From Candidatus Thalassarchaeaceae archaeon (GTDB lineage Archaea; Thermoplasmatota; Poseidoniia; Poseidoniales; Thalassarchaeaceae): a stretch of DNA of 44,255 nucleotides. The stretch covers positions 1 to 44,255 of the forward strand of contig JAQXEV010000072.1 in the NCBI GenBank assembly GCA_029250665.1. Reading direction: 5' to 3'. The notes beneath the pieces are model-generated. The model was given only the letters and a program-made list of their open reading frames with translations. It was not told the origin of the DNA and searched no databases. Below are positions 1-9,404 of this stretch, one piece after another; within the stretch, counting starts at the first letter, position 1; every line of letters begins with the position of its first letter. The position numbers and the translations under genes were made by a program.

Positions 1-491
1 AGGTTGAGCAATTCAGCCTTACCTCCAGAGTCCCCTTTGATGGTCGCAATTTTCTCTTCCTCGGGGGAGAGAACTTTGTCGATACGATCTTCAGATAACT
101 TTGCGAAACTACCTGAAAGATGGTCGACTTCGTCGAGTAAAACGATTGTTTTCATCGAATCAGTATTCCCTCCGGAGAAAGCGGCTAACGAAATGTGCTG
201 GCTGCCCCGAGTAGCAGCCCTTCGGATGGCTGCTGCGTTGCGTTCTTCAGAGGCATTCAGTTCGATAATAGACCAACCACGCTCCTTTGCCACTGCTTTG
301 GCCAGCGTGGTTTTGCCAACGCCAGGCGGCCCTGAGAGCATTATACCGCGTTTGTCCGGGACGCGACCTTTGTCCCAACGATCGAGCCATTGGGCTATGA
401 GTCGAAGTTGTGAATCATTACCTTCCATCTCACCCATGCGTGTCGGACGGTACTTCTCCGTCCAGTCTTCGAGGGTCTCGGCCGCGCTCAC
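1..491 (-). CDS. rfcL: Replication factor C large subunit (clamp loader AAA+ ATPase), partial; C-terminus runs off the window
   Basis: The minus-strand frame antisense to ORF 4..519 reads V(M)SAAETLEDWTEKYRPTRMGEMEGNDSQLRLIAQWLDRWDKGRVPDKRGIMLSGPPGVGKTTLAKAVAKERGWSIIELNASEQRNAAAIRKAA...KTIVLLDEVDHLSG; Walker A GPPGVGKTT, Walker B LLDEVD; GTG start at 491-489. Confidence 0.93.
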   Translation of the reverse strand, partial: MSAAETLEDWTEKYRPTRMGEMEGNDSQLRLIAQWLDRWDKGRVPDKRGIMLSGPPGVGKTTLAKAVAKERGWSIIELNASEERNAAAIRRAATRGSQHISLAAFSGGNTDSMKTIVLLDEVDHLSGSFAKLSEDRIDKVLSPEEEKIATIKGDSGGKAELLN

Positions 492-555
492 GACACACCC
501 CTATCGTGGAGCCTCATGAAGATTGGTGGTCGGCTTCGACTGGAGCAGACGGATT

Positions 556-2385
556 TCAGAATAATTCCTGAATTGTGCCGGCAGCCATTCGTTCGAGAAT
601 TTCGTCGACGAAGGAGCGAACCTGCATCTGGTCGTCGCGCCTTCGAATCGTCACGCTACCATCCTTTAACGAGGTGTGGTCGACGGTCAGAGCCCATGGG
701 ATTCCAATCTCGTCGGCGCGTGCGTAACGCCTTCCAATCGATTTACTCGAATCCATCTCAGCGCGCGCCCGTGGTAGCGAATTGATGGCAGAAGTGATCT
801 CTCTAGCCAGTTCGGGCATTCCCTCCTTATCGAAGAGTGGAAGCACCACACAATCGACGCTTGAAATGCCTTCAGCGAGCCTCAGGAAAGTGTAGTCCTC
901 TCCTTCCTTCTGAGCTTCTTCGTAAGCGTGATCGAGGACATGCCAGATGATGCGATCGATACCAAAAGCCGGCTCGATGACGTGAGGTGTGAACCACTCG
1001 CCACTAACGTTAGCAGTCTCCGTCCGGCGCTCAACCATGCTGGAATCAATAGTAACACTGCGCCCATCTGACAATTGCAACTCGAATGGCAATTCATCTG
1101 GCAATTCACTCAGAGCCTCAAGAGCAGCAACTACAGCCCCCGCGTCTGCTCTGAATGTTGGACCGACTACCGCGCCATTCGGTGCTAATCTCTCCACGGT
1201 CTGCGTACGAGGTTCAGCGAATTGCCTCCAAGCGCGCAATCCCTTGGCCTTCGAGTGCGCCTCGTGACTTTCCAAGTCGTGACAAGTCCGATTTGCAATC
1301 CCAACGCACTCGATCCATCCATGCTCACCATGGATCTCACAATCCCAGCAATCCGATGCGTAATGTGCCATCTCTGTGCTAGCATGCTGGCGGAAGCGAA
1401 TCTGTGCCGGATCGATTCCAACCTCAACAAGGAAATCCCAAGTCCGCGCTAGGAACCAAGCAACGGTAGAGTGTCTGACGATGCCAGCATCGAGGGCAGA
1501 TCCGAACCCCATTCTAGTCTCACCAGCATATGGCCCGTCTGGGTCAGGAACTAGGGTGATAATCTCGGTGCGGCGAGCGAGGTCAACGTGTGGGGGATTT
1601 TCTGGGTCGATGAAGTACTCGAGTTCAGCCATATTGAATTCGCGAAGCCGAATCATTCCCTGCCTCGGGCTTATCTCGTTGCGGTATCCCTTTCCAGTTT
1701 GAATCGCTCCGAAGGGCAGCTTTTGTCGAAAGTGCCGATACAGCGCAGGATAGAGCATGAACATGCCCTGTGCTGTCTCGGGTCGCATGAATGCTGTACG
1801 ACCCGAGCTCATAGCGCCTATTTGGGTCGAGAACATCAGATTCATCGGTTGAGCTGCAGTCCAAGCAGCATCTGAGCACGATGGGCATTCTATTCCTGAT
1901 GCGAGAAGCCCATCGACGGCGTCCGCTGCGAGTGAATCTGCGTTTGGATGTAGATGCTCTACCAAGTGATCAGCACGGAAGGCCGAGCCACAAGCTCGGC
2001 ATTCAGTCATCAAATCGTTGAATTCCCCGACGTGACCACTAGCAACCAAAACGGCCTCAGGAGTTATCGTCGGTGAGTCAATTTCGACAATGTCGCCGTG
2101 ACTCAACCAGTGGTCAATCCATTTCTGAGTCAGACGACGACGAATCGCAGCGCCGACCGGCCCGTAATCAATGAGTCCAGAAACTCCACCATAGATGTCG
2201 AAGGCTGGCAGCACTATGCCGCGCCGCCTCAGCATCGCCGACAATCTATCGAGCCGCCTCTCCTCAGCCATCTCTAACGGCGAGGCGACCGTCCGCCTGT
2301 CTTTCAAGCCATCCTCAAACCATTGCCCAAGAACACCAGACTGAGCACCTGATGAGTTAGAGCCGGAAGACCCTAAATTCACCAT
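556..2385 (-). CDS. glyS: Glycyl-tRNA synthetase (archaeal/eukaryotic-type homodimer)
   Basis: 609-aa ORF with class II aaRS motifs: RRRGIVLPAFDIYGGVSGLIDYGPVGAAIRRRLTQKWIDHW, MRPETAQGMF, FGAIQTGKGYRNEISPRQGMIRLREFNMAELEYF, ERRTETANVSGEWFTPHVIEPAFGIDRI. Confidence 0.96.
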   Translation of the reverse strand: MVNLGSSGSNSSGAQSGVLGQWFEDGLKDRRTVASPLEMAEERRLDRLSAMLRRRGIVLPAFDIYGGVSGLIDYGPVGAAIRRRLTQKWIDHWLSHGDIVEIDSPTITPEAVLVASGHVGEFNDLMTECRACGSAFRADHLVEHLHPNADSLAADAVDGLLASGIECPSCSDAAWTAAQPMNLMFSTQIGAMSSGRTAFMRPETAQGMFMLYPALYRHFRQKLPFGAIQTGKGYRNEISPRQGMIRLREFNMAELEYFIDPENPPHVDLARRTEIITLVPDPDGPYAGETRMGFGSALDAGIVRHSTVAWFLARTWDFLVEVGIDPAQIRFRQHASTEMAHYASDCWDCEIHGEHGWIECVGIANRTCHDLESHEAHSKAKGLRAWRQFAEPRTQTVERLAPNGAVVGPTFRADAGAVVAALEALSELPDELPFELQLSDGRSVTIDSSMVERRTETANVSGEWFTPHVIEPAFGIDRIIWHVLDHAYEEAQKEGEDYTFLRLAEGISSVDCVVLPLFDKEGMPELAREITSAINSLPRARAEMDSSKSIGRRYARADEIGIPWALTVDHTSLKDGSVTIRRRDDQMQVRSFVDEILERMAAGTIQELF

Positions 2386-2407
2386 TGGGAGGTGCCCAAT
2401 GCACGTT

Positions 2408-2422
2408 CAGTACGTAGTACTG
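2408..2422 (+). promoter_or_regulatory. Inverted repeat CAGTAC-GTA-GTACTG, 5 nt upstream of TATA-like TTTATG
   Basis: Perfect 6-bp arms with 3-nt spacer in the glyS/lhr divergent intergenic region; TTTATG at 2428-2433. Confidence 0.5.
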
Positions 2423-2493
2423 TACGATTTATGGAAGCGAAGCGTTCATGTACGGTATCAATGCGCTGAATCGTCGTAGTGTGAGGCGAAGTA

Positions 2494-5400
2494 ATGCCAA
2501 AAATCGAGTATGTGGATGATTCTTGGGATACCGAGCAATTGCTCGAAAGTCTTTCACCACCTGTGCGCAACTGGTTCAAGGACAAGTTCCCTGACTTCAC
2601 CGAACCTCAGAAACTTGCAATACCACGTATTCTCAATGGCGAACATCTCTTGCTTTGCTCGCCTACAGGGTCTGGTAAAACACTGACAGCTTTCTTGACG
2701 ATTATCGACGATCTTGTGCGTAAATCGTTAGATGGTTCACTAGGTAATTCGGTTCAGTGCGTTTACATCTCACCAATCAAAGCACTGGCAAATGATATTC
2801 AGAAAAATCTCATTGGTCCTTTGACTGAGATTCGAGAACGTTACCTACCTGGTAGGGCGAAGGAAATCAAGGTTGGTTTGAGGACAGGAGATACAAGTCG
2901 GAAGGAACGTGAAAGGATGCTTCGTAAGCCTCCTCACATACTTATTACGACTCCTGAATCGCTTGGATTGGCTTTGGCTTCGAAGCGCTTCAGGCCTTTG
3001 CTCAATGACCTCCAATGGATGATTATCGATGAGATGCATTCACTGGTGCCGACTAAGCGAGGCACTCACCTTGCTCTGAGCCTTGCTTTGATGGATAGTG
3101 TAATCGATTCCCATGTGCAGCGAATCGGAATATCGGCTACGATGGAACCGTTGGATGCGGTTGCCGAATTCTTGGTTGCCAGCGATTCTCGTGAAAGTGA
3201 TACAGAGCCCCAGCATGTTGCGATTGCGAAGGTATCTGGGTCGAGGCGTCTCGACCTAGACATCATCCTCCCGACGCCTCGATTCTCATCTTTGCCGGTT
3301 AAGGAAATCCTCGACCACAATGTCGATCGCATCAAAGAAATCATCGAGGCTCACACGACGACATTGGTCTTCGTCAATACTCGACAGATGACCGAGACGG
3401 TAGTTCAGAAGCTGAAGATTCTCGGAACAGAAGGAGTTGAAGGGCATCACGGTTCTATGGACAAAGCCATTCGTCTCGATGTCGAGCAGCGCTTGAAGAA
3501 TGGATTATTGCGCAGTGTCGTATCATCATCTTCTCTCGAAATGGGTATCGATATTGGTTCCGTAGACTGTGTCGTTCAGGTGGGCAGTCCTGGTTCTATT
3601 GCCACAGGATTGCAGAGGATTGGACGTGCAGGTCACCAAGTCGACGGACTGCCGCGAGCGCGATTGTTACCAACATCTCCGCAAGACTTACTCGAAATGG
3701 TATCGTTACAAAACGGCATCTTACGGGGATCAATGGACCTACTAAAATTTCCACAAAACTCTCTCGACGTGCTTGCGCAATTCTTGATTGGTCTGACCAT
3801 CATCAGGGAGTGGGACATAGATGAGGCATACGAACTTGTGACTGCGGCTTGGCCTTATCGAGAATTACCATATGATGATTTTATCGAGGTTCTTGACTTA
3901 CTCGAGGAGGAACGCCGAGTCTGGGTCGATTGGGAAGAAAATCGCTTCGGGAAGCGTGGTTATGCGCAGATGATTTACTACACCAACATAGGCACCATCG
4001 CTCCCAGCAATAACTTCCTCGTTTTCACCTCAGACGGAACTCTCGTCGGTCAATTATCCGGTGGATTCGTTGCGAGCCTTCGGCATGGGGATGTCTTCTT
4101 GCTTGGAGGTTCGACATACCGAGTTTCCAGCATTCGAGGAACCCGAGTGAATGTCACTTCAGCTACGGGCTACCGCCCGACGATACCATCGTGGGCGGGT
4201 GAGGCAAATAGCCGAACTAACGAACTGAGTTACGAGGTTCTTGACGTGCTTGAGCGATCATCGACTATGGTGCGAATGGGGCGAGACGTCCGTCCATTGT
4301 TGACGGATGTCTATGGATTGAATAGGCCTGTGGCGAATGCTCTGGCGAATTATCTTGATGAGCATTGTGCGACCACTTTCCAAGTTCCTAACCGCGACCG
4401 GATTATCGTTGAACAGGTCGCTGGCCCGCTTCCAACTTACATCGTGACTACTTGTCGTGGTCGCGCGTTCAATCTCGCACTCGGCTATCTATTCGCTGGA
4501 ATTGCCGTGCGTGACAACATAATCGTCAATGAAATATCATTCGATGAAAATGGCTTCATGATCAAACTGAGTCATGAGGTTGAGATTTCGAAAATCCCTG
4601 AATTATTCAAGGATGGTTCGAGTCGAGAGGTTCTTCAGCGATACATGCTCGACTCGCAACTTTTTGCTAAGAGATTCCGTGAGGTATCGAGCCGAAGTAT
4701 GCTGAATCCTCGACGTATAGGTGCGGAAGAGGTCAGTCCAAAGCAATTCCAGAATCGCGCGGAACAAATCTTGCGTGCTCATCGGCAAATGGAGGATTCA
4801 GTACTCATCCGTGAGGCGATGAGTGAGATTCTAACCAGTGACCTTGAGATGAATGAACTCTCTGATTTCATTTCGCGTATGGACAGCGAGAATGTCAGAA
4901 TCGTCCATCGAAAGGTGAAGATGCCTTCTCCTTTGGGAATGACTCTCTTCATGTCCTCATTCGAGGATTTACTGAGTTTGAGGACTCGAGCTTATCTGAT
5001 CAAGGATATCGACCCTGAGATTCTTCGTCGATTGCTTGGCGCACGTTCGTTAGCAACAGATCTCGACCGTGAGAGGCTTGGTCAGTATTACCAAGACAAG
5101 GTCGCAGTGCCGGACTCTGCAATGGGCCTGTTGAGGCTGATGGACATGGGTGGTGGATTAGAGAAGACATTGATCCATCCACTATATTCCGAGAAACTCA
5201 AGAGTCTCGAGTTCGATCAACTGCGTGCTTGGGTCCACGAACTAGCTGAGCGTGGACTGATTACCAAGGTGCGTAATACTGGTCATTCACAGATTGATGA
5301 CAAATGGTTCTCGGAACGCATGGCTGGCGTGCACGGTACTCTCGGCTGTCTTGCCGCCTCCGGTGCAGATGAGATGGATGATTTACGCGCCCTCTATACT

Positions 5401-7785
5401 GGCGGCCTGACCTTTGACATAGGAATGGATTTCATAGCTGGTCAGGCCAAAACTTGGAAACAAACTTCACTTTCTGATCCAATCGATTGTCTTCGCCTCA
5501 AACTACTCGATATGCTGGGCTCTGAGGGACCTCGAACCCTGGATAAATTGGCAGACAGGCTTCCCTTCCCACGAGCCCAGGTTGAGTCGGTTCTGCAAGA
5601 ACTCGAAATGCGCAACCTTGTCTCAATCGGCTTCTTCACACAGACCAACGATGGAGAATACATCCTGCGTGTCGATGAATATCGCATCACTGGAGGGCAG
5701 GTTGAGGTTGTAGATTATCGAACTCTTCAGACATTGATTCTCCACAAGTCGTTCCAGCAATACGAAGAGCCGGCTGAGGCGATTCGTAACCTAATTCTCG
5801 TCCAACGCCGCGACGAGATGTTACATCGGGTGAAGGATTACAGATTCCGTGATTGGAAGGATATCAAACACGATCCGGATGTCATTAACGGACGCTTACT
5901 GCATAATCGAGTCGGCTATACAATGGAAGATCAATTGCCTATTGTCCTCGGTTTGCGAGGAGACCCTTGGATTGGTCCTCTAGAAGAGGAATTACTGGCG
6001 AAAATTCCGAAGGATGGAATGAGCAGGATGGAACTCTTCGCCGATTACCCGAAGGGCAAGGACCACGTGCATATTCAGCGCTCATTGAAGAGTGCCTTGG
6101 GTAACCTCGAACGTCAATTACTAATCGGAAAGAAATACATCGAATTACCGAATCGAAAGCGCTCGCTCGCAGTCTTCCATCGGATTCACGAGCGCGTTAA
6201 ACCGATGAAATTTGATGAGGCAGTCAAGAACCTCATCGAGAGGATTGGTCCAGTCAGACTCCATACTTTGCGTTTCTTTGTCTCGCGACCAGTCGAAGAA
6301 TTGGCCGAGGTTCTTCGCGATCTCGAAAATTCGGACCGAATTGTCCGCATAGTCGCTCTGCAACCTGATCCGACTGATTATTACTCAAGCCATGAGGATG
6401 CGGAGAAACTCCTCTCGCCTATGGCTGAGGATCGTACCATGCGTATACTCTCCCAGTCGGACCCGTTCTGTTCCCGCTTCATTCAAGAGGTTCGACTTAT
6501 GCTCAAACAGGGATGGTATCATCCTGTTTTCAAGGGGGTAGATCCAGTAGGTCGAATCCTCATGTTTGTCGTAAATGATTACCTTGAAATCAAGGATATC
6601 AACATCCCTCACTCCTACCTTGACGAATTCAAGGACACTTTCGACGAGCTATTGGAAAATTATCGGGACAGGCTCGTCGACGTATCGGTGATTCACGCCT
6701 TCAACGGTGTTCCAGTCCACGATTGCGATGAGAATGTTCAGCAAATATTGGCGGATCTTGGCTTCGAATCGATGGGTGATGAGGAGCGCTATATTCGTGG
6801 AGGTGTAGTTGATCCGATGCCGCGGAAGAAGATTAATCGCATTCTTTTCCATCATCATTCACTGCATCAGAAAACTCGCTTCGAGAATGAAACCATGGCG
6901 CTTGAACACTTAGAAGAATTGCGCGATGATTTTGCTCTACGTGGTCGCTGTGAAATGTTCCGAGTTGATCTCAAATCGATGGCTGCTGCCCACCAACTCC
7001 ACCAAGGAACCAACCTTCGTGGCCACCTAGTCTGGGCGCGAATGACTCACTTCCAGAGACTGCTGACAATAAGGAACGTACCTGCTCCAGAGGAAGATGA
7101 GGATATTTTGCAATTCTTCCGCGAGCACCACGATCCAACCATATTCATGGAAAGGCATGCGATGAAGCGCGGCGAATTCCGCAAACTCATCTCGCCGCTG
7201 GTAAGAAGTGGGCATCTTGTTCAGGATTACCGTGGTGGCTTCAAAGCCGTCGAACCGCTTCGCGATTCTGATCTTTGGGAGGTCAAACGCGATTACCTGA
7301 GAGACCTTGTTCAGCATTATCCAGTAATCACTCTCAAACAAGTCGAGAGGCTCGCGGGTTCACCATTCTCGGCGGAAGAAATTTCAGATGTGATGCGAGA
7401 ATTCGAAGAGGATGGAACTCTCATCAAAGGTTTCCTCGTCGATGATATGCACGATGTATGCTGGGGCCGACATGCATTATTGGAAGGGACAGATGCAATC
7501 ACTCGCACGCGTGACCTTGTAATCCCTCCTTCTGACCCACTAATCCACTACTTCGGCAGTCTGCTTCGTGAGAGATTTGGCTACGGCTCGGCATACCTTG
7601 TATTCCATCGCGAAGAGCCAGTAGCCGCATTCAAAGCAAATACTCGAGAGGGTGTGATTCACATTACTGATTTCGTTGGCGATTCGGACCTTGAGAAAGA
7701 GGCTCTGCGAGTTATGAAGGAATTCGCTTGGGAGCACGATATGCCACTGCGTGGGAAATTGTACGAGCGATTACGAACCCGTTGA
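2494..7785 (+). CDS. lhr: Very large Lhr-type superfamily 2 DEAD/DEAH helicase with long C-terminal extension
   Basis: 1763-aa ORF; LLCSPTGSGKTLTAFL (motif I), IIDEMHSL (II), GISATMEP (III), TLVFVNTRQMTE, SSSLEMGIDIGSVDCVVQVGSPGSIATGLQRIGRAGHQ (V/VI); C-terminal winged-helix-like segments. Confidence 0.93.
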   Translation: MPKIEYVDDSWDTEQLLESLSPPVRNWFKDKFPDFTEPQKLAIPRILNGEHLLLCSPTGSGKTLTAFLTIIDDLVRKSLDGSLGNSVQCVYISPIKALANDIQKNLIGPLTEIRERYLPGRAKEIKVGLRTGDTSRKERERMLRKPPHILITTPESLGLALASKRFRPLLNDLQWMIIDEMHSLVPTKRGTHLALSLALMDSVIDSHVQRIGISATMEPLDAVAEFLVASDSRESDTEPQHVAIAKVSGSRRLDLDIILPTPRFSSLPVKEILDHNVDRIKEIIEAHTTTLVFVNTRQMTETVVQKLKILGTEGVEGHHGSMDKAIRLDVEQRLKNGLLRSVVSSSSLEMGIDIGSVDCVVQVGSPGSIATGLQRIGRAGHQVDGLPRARLLPTSPQDLLEMVSLQNGILRGSMDLLKFPQNSLDVLAQFLIGLTIIREWDIDEAYELVTAAWPYRELPYDDFIEVLDLLEEERRVWVDWEENRFGKRGYAQMIYYTNIGTIAPSNNFLVFTSDGTLVGQLSGGFVASLRHGDVFLLGGSTYRVSSIRGTRVNVTSATGYRPTIPSWAGEANSRTNELSYEVLDVLERSSTMVRMGRDVRPLLTDVYGLNRPVANALANYLDEHCATTFQVPNRDRIIVEQVAGPLPTYIVTTCRGRAFNLALGYLFAGIAVRDNIIVNEISFDENGFMIKLSHEVEISKIPELFKDGSSREVLQRYMLDSQLFAKRFREVSSRSMLNPRRIGAEEVSPKQFQNRAEQILRAHRQMEDSVLIREAMSEILTSDLEMNELSDFISRMDSENVRIVHRKVKMPSPLGMTLFMSSFEDLLSLRTRAYLIKDIDPEILRRLLGARSLATDLDRERLGQYYQDKVAVPDSAMGLLRLMDMGGGLEKTLIHPLYSEKLKSLEFDQLRAWVHELAERGLITKVRNTGHSQIDDKWFSERMAGVHGTLGCLAASGADEMDDLRALYTGGLTFDIGMDFIAGQAKTWKQTSLSDPIDCLRLKLLDMLGSEGPRTLDKLADRLPFPRAQVESVLQELEMRNLVSIGFFTQTNDGEYILRVDEYRITGGQVEVVDYRTLQTLILHKSFQQYEEPAEAIRNLILVQRRDEMLHRVKDYRFRDWKDIKHDPDVINGRLLHNRVGYTMEDQLPIVLGLRGDPWIGPLEEELLAKIPKDGMSRMELFADYPKGKDHVHIQRSLKSALGNLERQLLIGKKYIELPNRKRSLAVFHRIHERVKPMKFDEAVKNLIERIGPVRLHTLRFFVSRPVEELAEVLRDLENSDRIVRIVALQPDPTDYYSSHEDAEKLLSPMAEDRTMRILSQSDPFCSRFIQEVRLMLKQGWYHPVFKGVDPVGRILMFVVNDYLEIKDINIPHSYLDEFKDTFDELLENYRDRLVDVSVIHAFNGVPVHDCDENVQQILADLGFESMGDEERYIRGGVVDPMPRKKINRILFHHHSLHQKTRFENETMALEHLEELRDDFALRGRCEMFRVDLKSMAAAHQLHQGTNLRGHLVWARMTHFQRLLTIRNVPAPEEDEDILQFFREHHDPTIFMERHAMKRGEFRKLISPLVRSGHLVQDYRGGFKAVEPLRDSDLWEVKRDYLRDLVQHYPVITLKQVERLAGSPFSAEEISDVMREFEEDGTLIKGFLVDDMHDVCWGRHALLEGTDAITRTRDLVIPPSDPLIHYFGSLLRERFGYGSAYLVFHREEPVAAFKANTREGVIHITDFVGDSDLEKEALRVMKEFAWEHDMPLRGKLYERLRTR

Positions 7786-8832
7786 AGCCTCAGATTTCGA
7801 ATCTCCACGTAACTGTCGCGGGAGAAGTCGCATGATATTCCGGTGAAGCTCTGGAAGTAAGTCGAAAAGAGCGATTGCCATCAAAAACATCGCAAATAGA
7901 CTGGCCGCTTTCGCAGCATAACTATGGGTAAAATCAAACATACTCAAGCCAAAGAAATCCCAATTTCGGTACTCATCAGTTAACCAAACTATTCCCGCAT
8001 TTCGAAATGTATTGAGGATGTGGATTGTTGGTAAAGCGATCAGTAATCCTCGCGCGCGACGGTTCCATGGAACTGTTTGTAGTGCTACGATTGCGCCTAC
8101 AAAAATGATCATCGATTGAAGGCCGGAGCAACTGAGAATGAAGCCGATATTGACCTCTTCACCAGTAGCATGATACATTGGAATGAAGAACCCACCATCC
8201 CCCAAAGGCGTTGTCAAAAGAAACATGTTCCCATCCCATTCCGAGAGTGTAATCTCGCCTGATCCATGAAGGTCGACCATCACTTCCCCCATCGTATAGG
8301 CACCTAGTCCAGCGAACTCAAGCATCCATTCTGCACTGTGCGCGGTCAGCATTACGAATGCCACATTGAGGTATGGGATGCTGTACACGACATGGTAGGG
8401 TATCATCGACCAAGCTACCATGCCTCTGAACCAGACGATTGATTCTTTTGTTTCAGATGTTAATGTATGAAGGCGGGCGGCTTCAAAGTAAGCGAGGATA
8501 AAACCACCCGGAAGTGCCCCTGCTGTCATTAGGACGAGAACAGGGTCTCCAATCTTGACGTAATACTCCGAAAGCAGGTAAATGAACAAGCCAAGCATAA
8601 TCCAGCCGGCTGCAGCGAGTTTTCCTGAGTATTCTTCTTTTGATTTGGAAAAGGAGACGGCTAGGAGCACCATTCCGAGGCTTCCGATGAGCAAACGGAT
8701 GCCCTCTCCGGTGAAACCGATGGACTCGGCGACAGTGTCCAATACGGCCCCAATGGGTTCCTGCATTGAACCGACTCCAATCATCAACTCGTAAATAGGA
8801 TGCCCTCGCCGGTTCGGCTCAGGGAGTATCAT
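7771..8832 (-). CDS. artA: Archaeosortase/exosortase-family transmembrane transpeptidase (ArtA-like)
   Basis: 353-aa polytopic membrane protein with candidate catalytic motifs ILSCSGLQS (Cys235), IHILNTFRNAGI (Arg277) and FTHSYAAKAASL (His303). The true start may be an internal Met (MIGVG or MQEPIG). Confidence 0.82.
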   Translation of the reverse strand: MILPEPNRRGHPIYELMIGVGSMQEPIGAVLDTVAESIGFTGEGIRLLIGSLGMVLLAVSFSKSKEEYSGKLAAAGWIMLGLFIYLLSEYYVKIGDPVLVLMTAGALPGGFILAYFEAARLHTLTSETKESIVWFRGMVAWSMIPYHVVYSIPYLNVAFVMLTAHSAEWMLEFAGLGAYTMGEVMVDLHGSGEITLSEWDGNMFLLTTPLGDGGFFIPMYHATGEEVNIGFILSCSGLQSMIIFVGAIVALQTVPWNRRARGLLIALPTIHILNTFRNAGIVWLTDEYRNWDFFGLSMFDFTHSYAAKAASLFAMFLMAIALFDLLPELHRNIMRLLPRQLRGDSKSEASTGS

Positions 8833-9400
8833 GGCCTTCGATTTCGATTCGTTCGCCGAGGATTACATTGGCGACTTGCGTCGAACCCTCGCGGATGTCT
8901 CGTTAGAACAGATTCAGGCATTGTTGAACGAATTGGTTGCTGTCGGTGAACGTGGCGGTAGCGTCCACATGATTGGGAATGGTGGGAGCGCAGCCACACC
9001 ATCACATAGTGCTGGAGATTGGTCGAAGGAATTGGGAATTCCAACCATTGCTCACACTGACAATATCTCATCATTCACGGCTTGGGCCAATGATACCGAT
9101 TACTCGAATGTCTTCGCTGGTCAATTAGCAACATTTGCTAAGGCGGGAGATTTGGTAATCGCTTATTCTGGTTCTGGGAATTCCGCCAATGTTCTGAATG
9201 GAATTTCAATGGCTAAAGATGCTGGTTGCCGCACCGCTGCTGTAACTGGTGACTACAACGGCGGTGCTGGTGGTGCGTTGGCTGGAATGGTCGATGTGGC
9301 AATCGTCGTTCCAACTACCTCAATGGAACGAATTGAGGATATGCAACTAGTCATCAACCACATTGTCAAAGAAGCAATGAAGGCCCAGCGCGGCCAGTGA
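8831..9400 (+). CDS. gmhA: Sedoheptulose-7-phosphate isomerase (SIS domain, GmhA-like)
   Basis: 189 aa; VHMIGNGGSAATPSHSAGDWSKELG, LVIAYSGSGNSANVLNGI, AAVTGDYNGGAGGALAGMVDVAIVVP, TTSMERIEDMQLVINHIV. Confidence 0.9.
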   Translation: MAFDFDSFAEDYIGDLRRTLADVSLEQIQALLNELVAVGERGGSVHMIGNGGSAATPSHSAGDWSKELGIPTIAHTDNISSFTAWANDTDYSNVFAGQLATFAKAGDLVIAYSGSGNSANVLNGISMAKDAGCRTAAVTGDYNGGAGGALAGMVDVAIVVPTTSMERIEDMQLVINHIVKEAMKAQRGQ

Positions 9401-9404
9401 TACC

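Noticed and set aside
4-519. 171-aa plus-strand ORF
   Set aside because: Antisense to the RFC large subunit, whose minus-strand frame has Walker A/B motifs; the plus translation is low-complexity and Ser-rich.
989-1702. Several plus-strand ORFs (989..1267, 1155..1382, 1222..1452, 1376..1702)
   Set aside because: All lie antisense within the well-supported GlyRS gene and show no family motifs.
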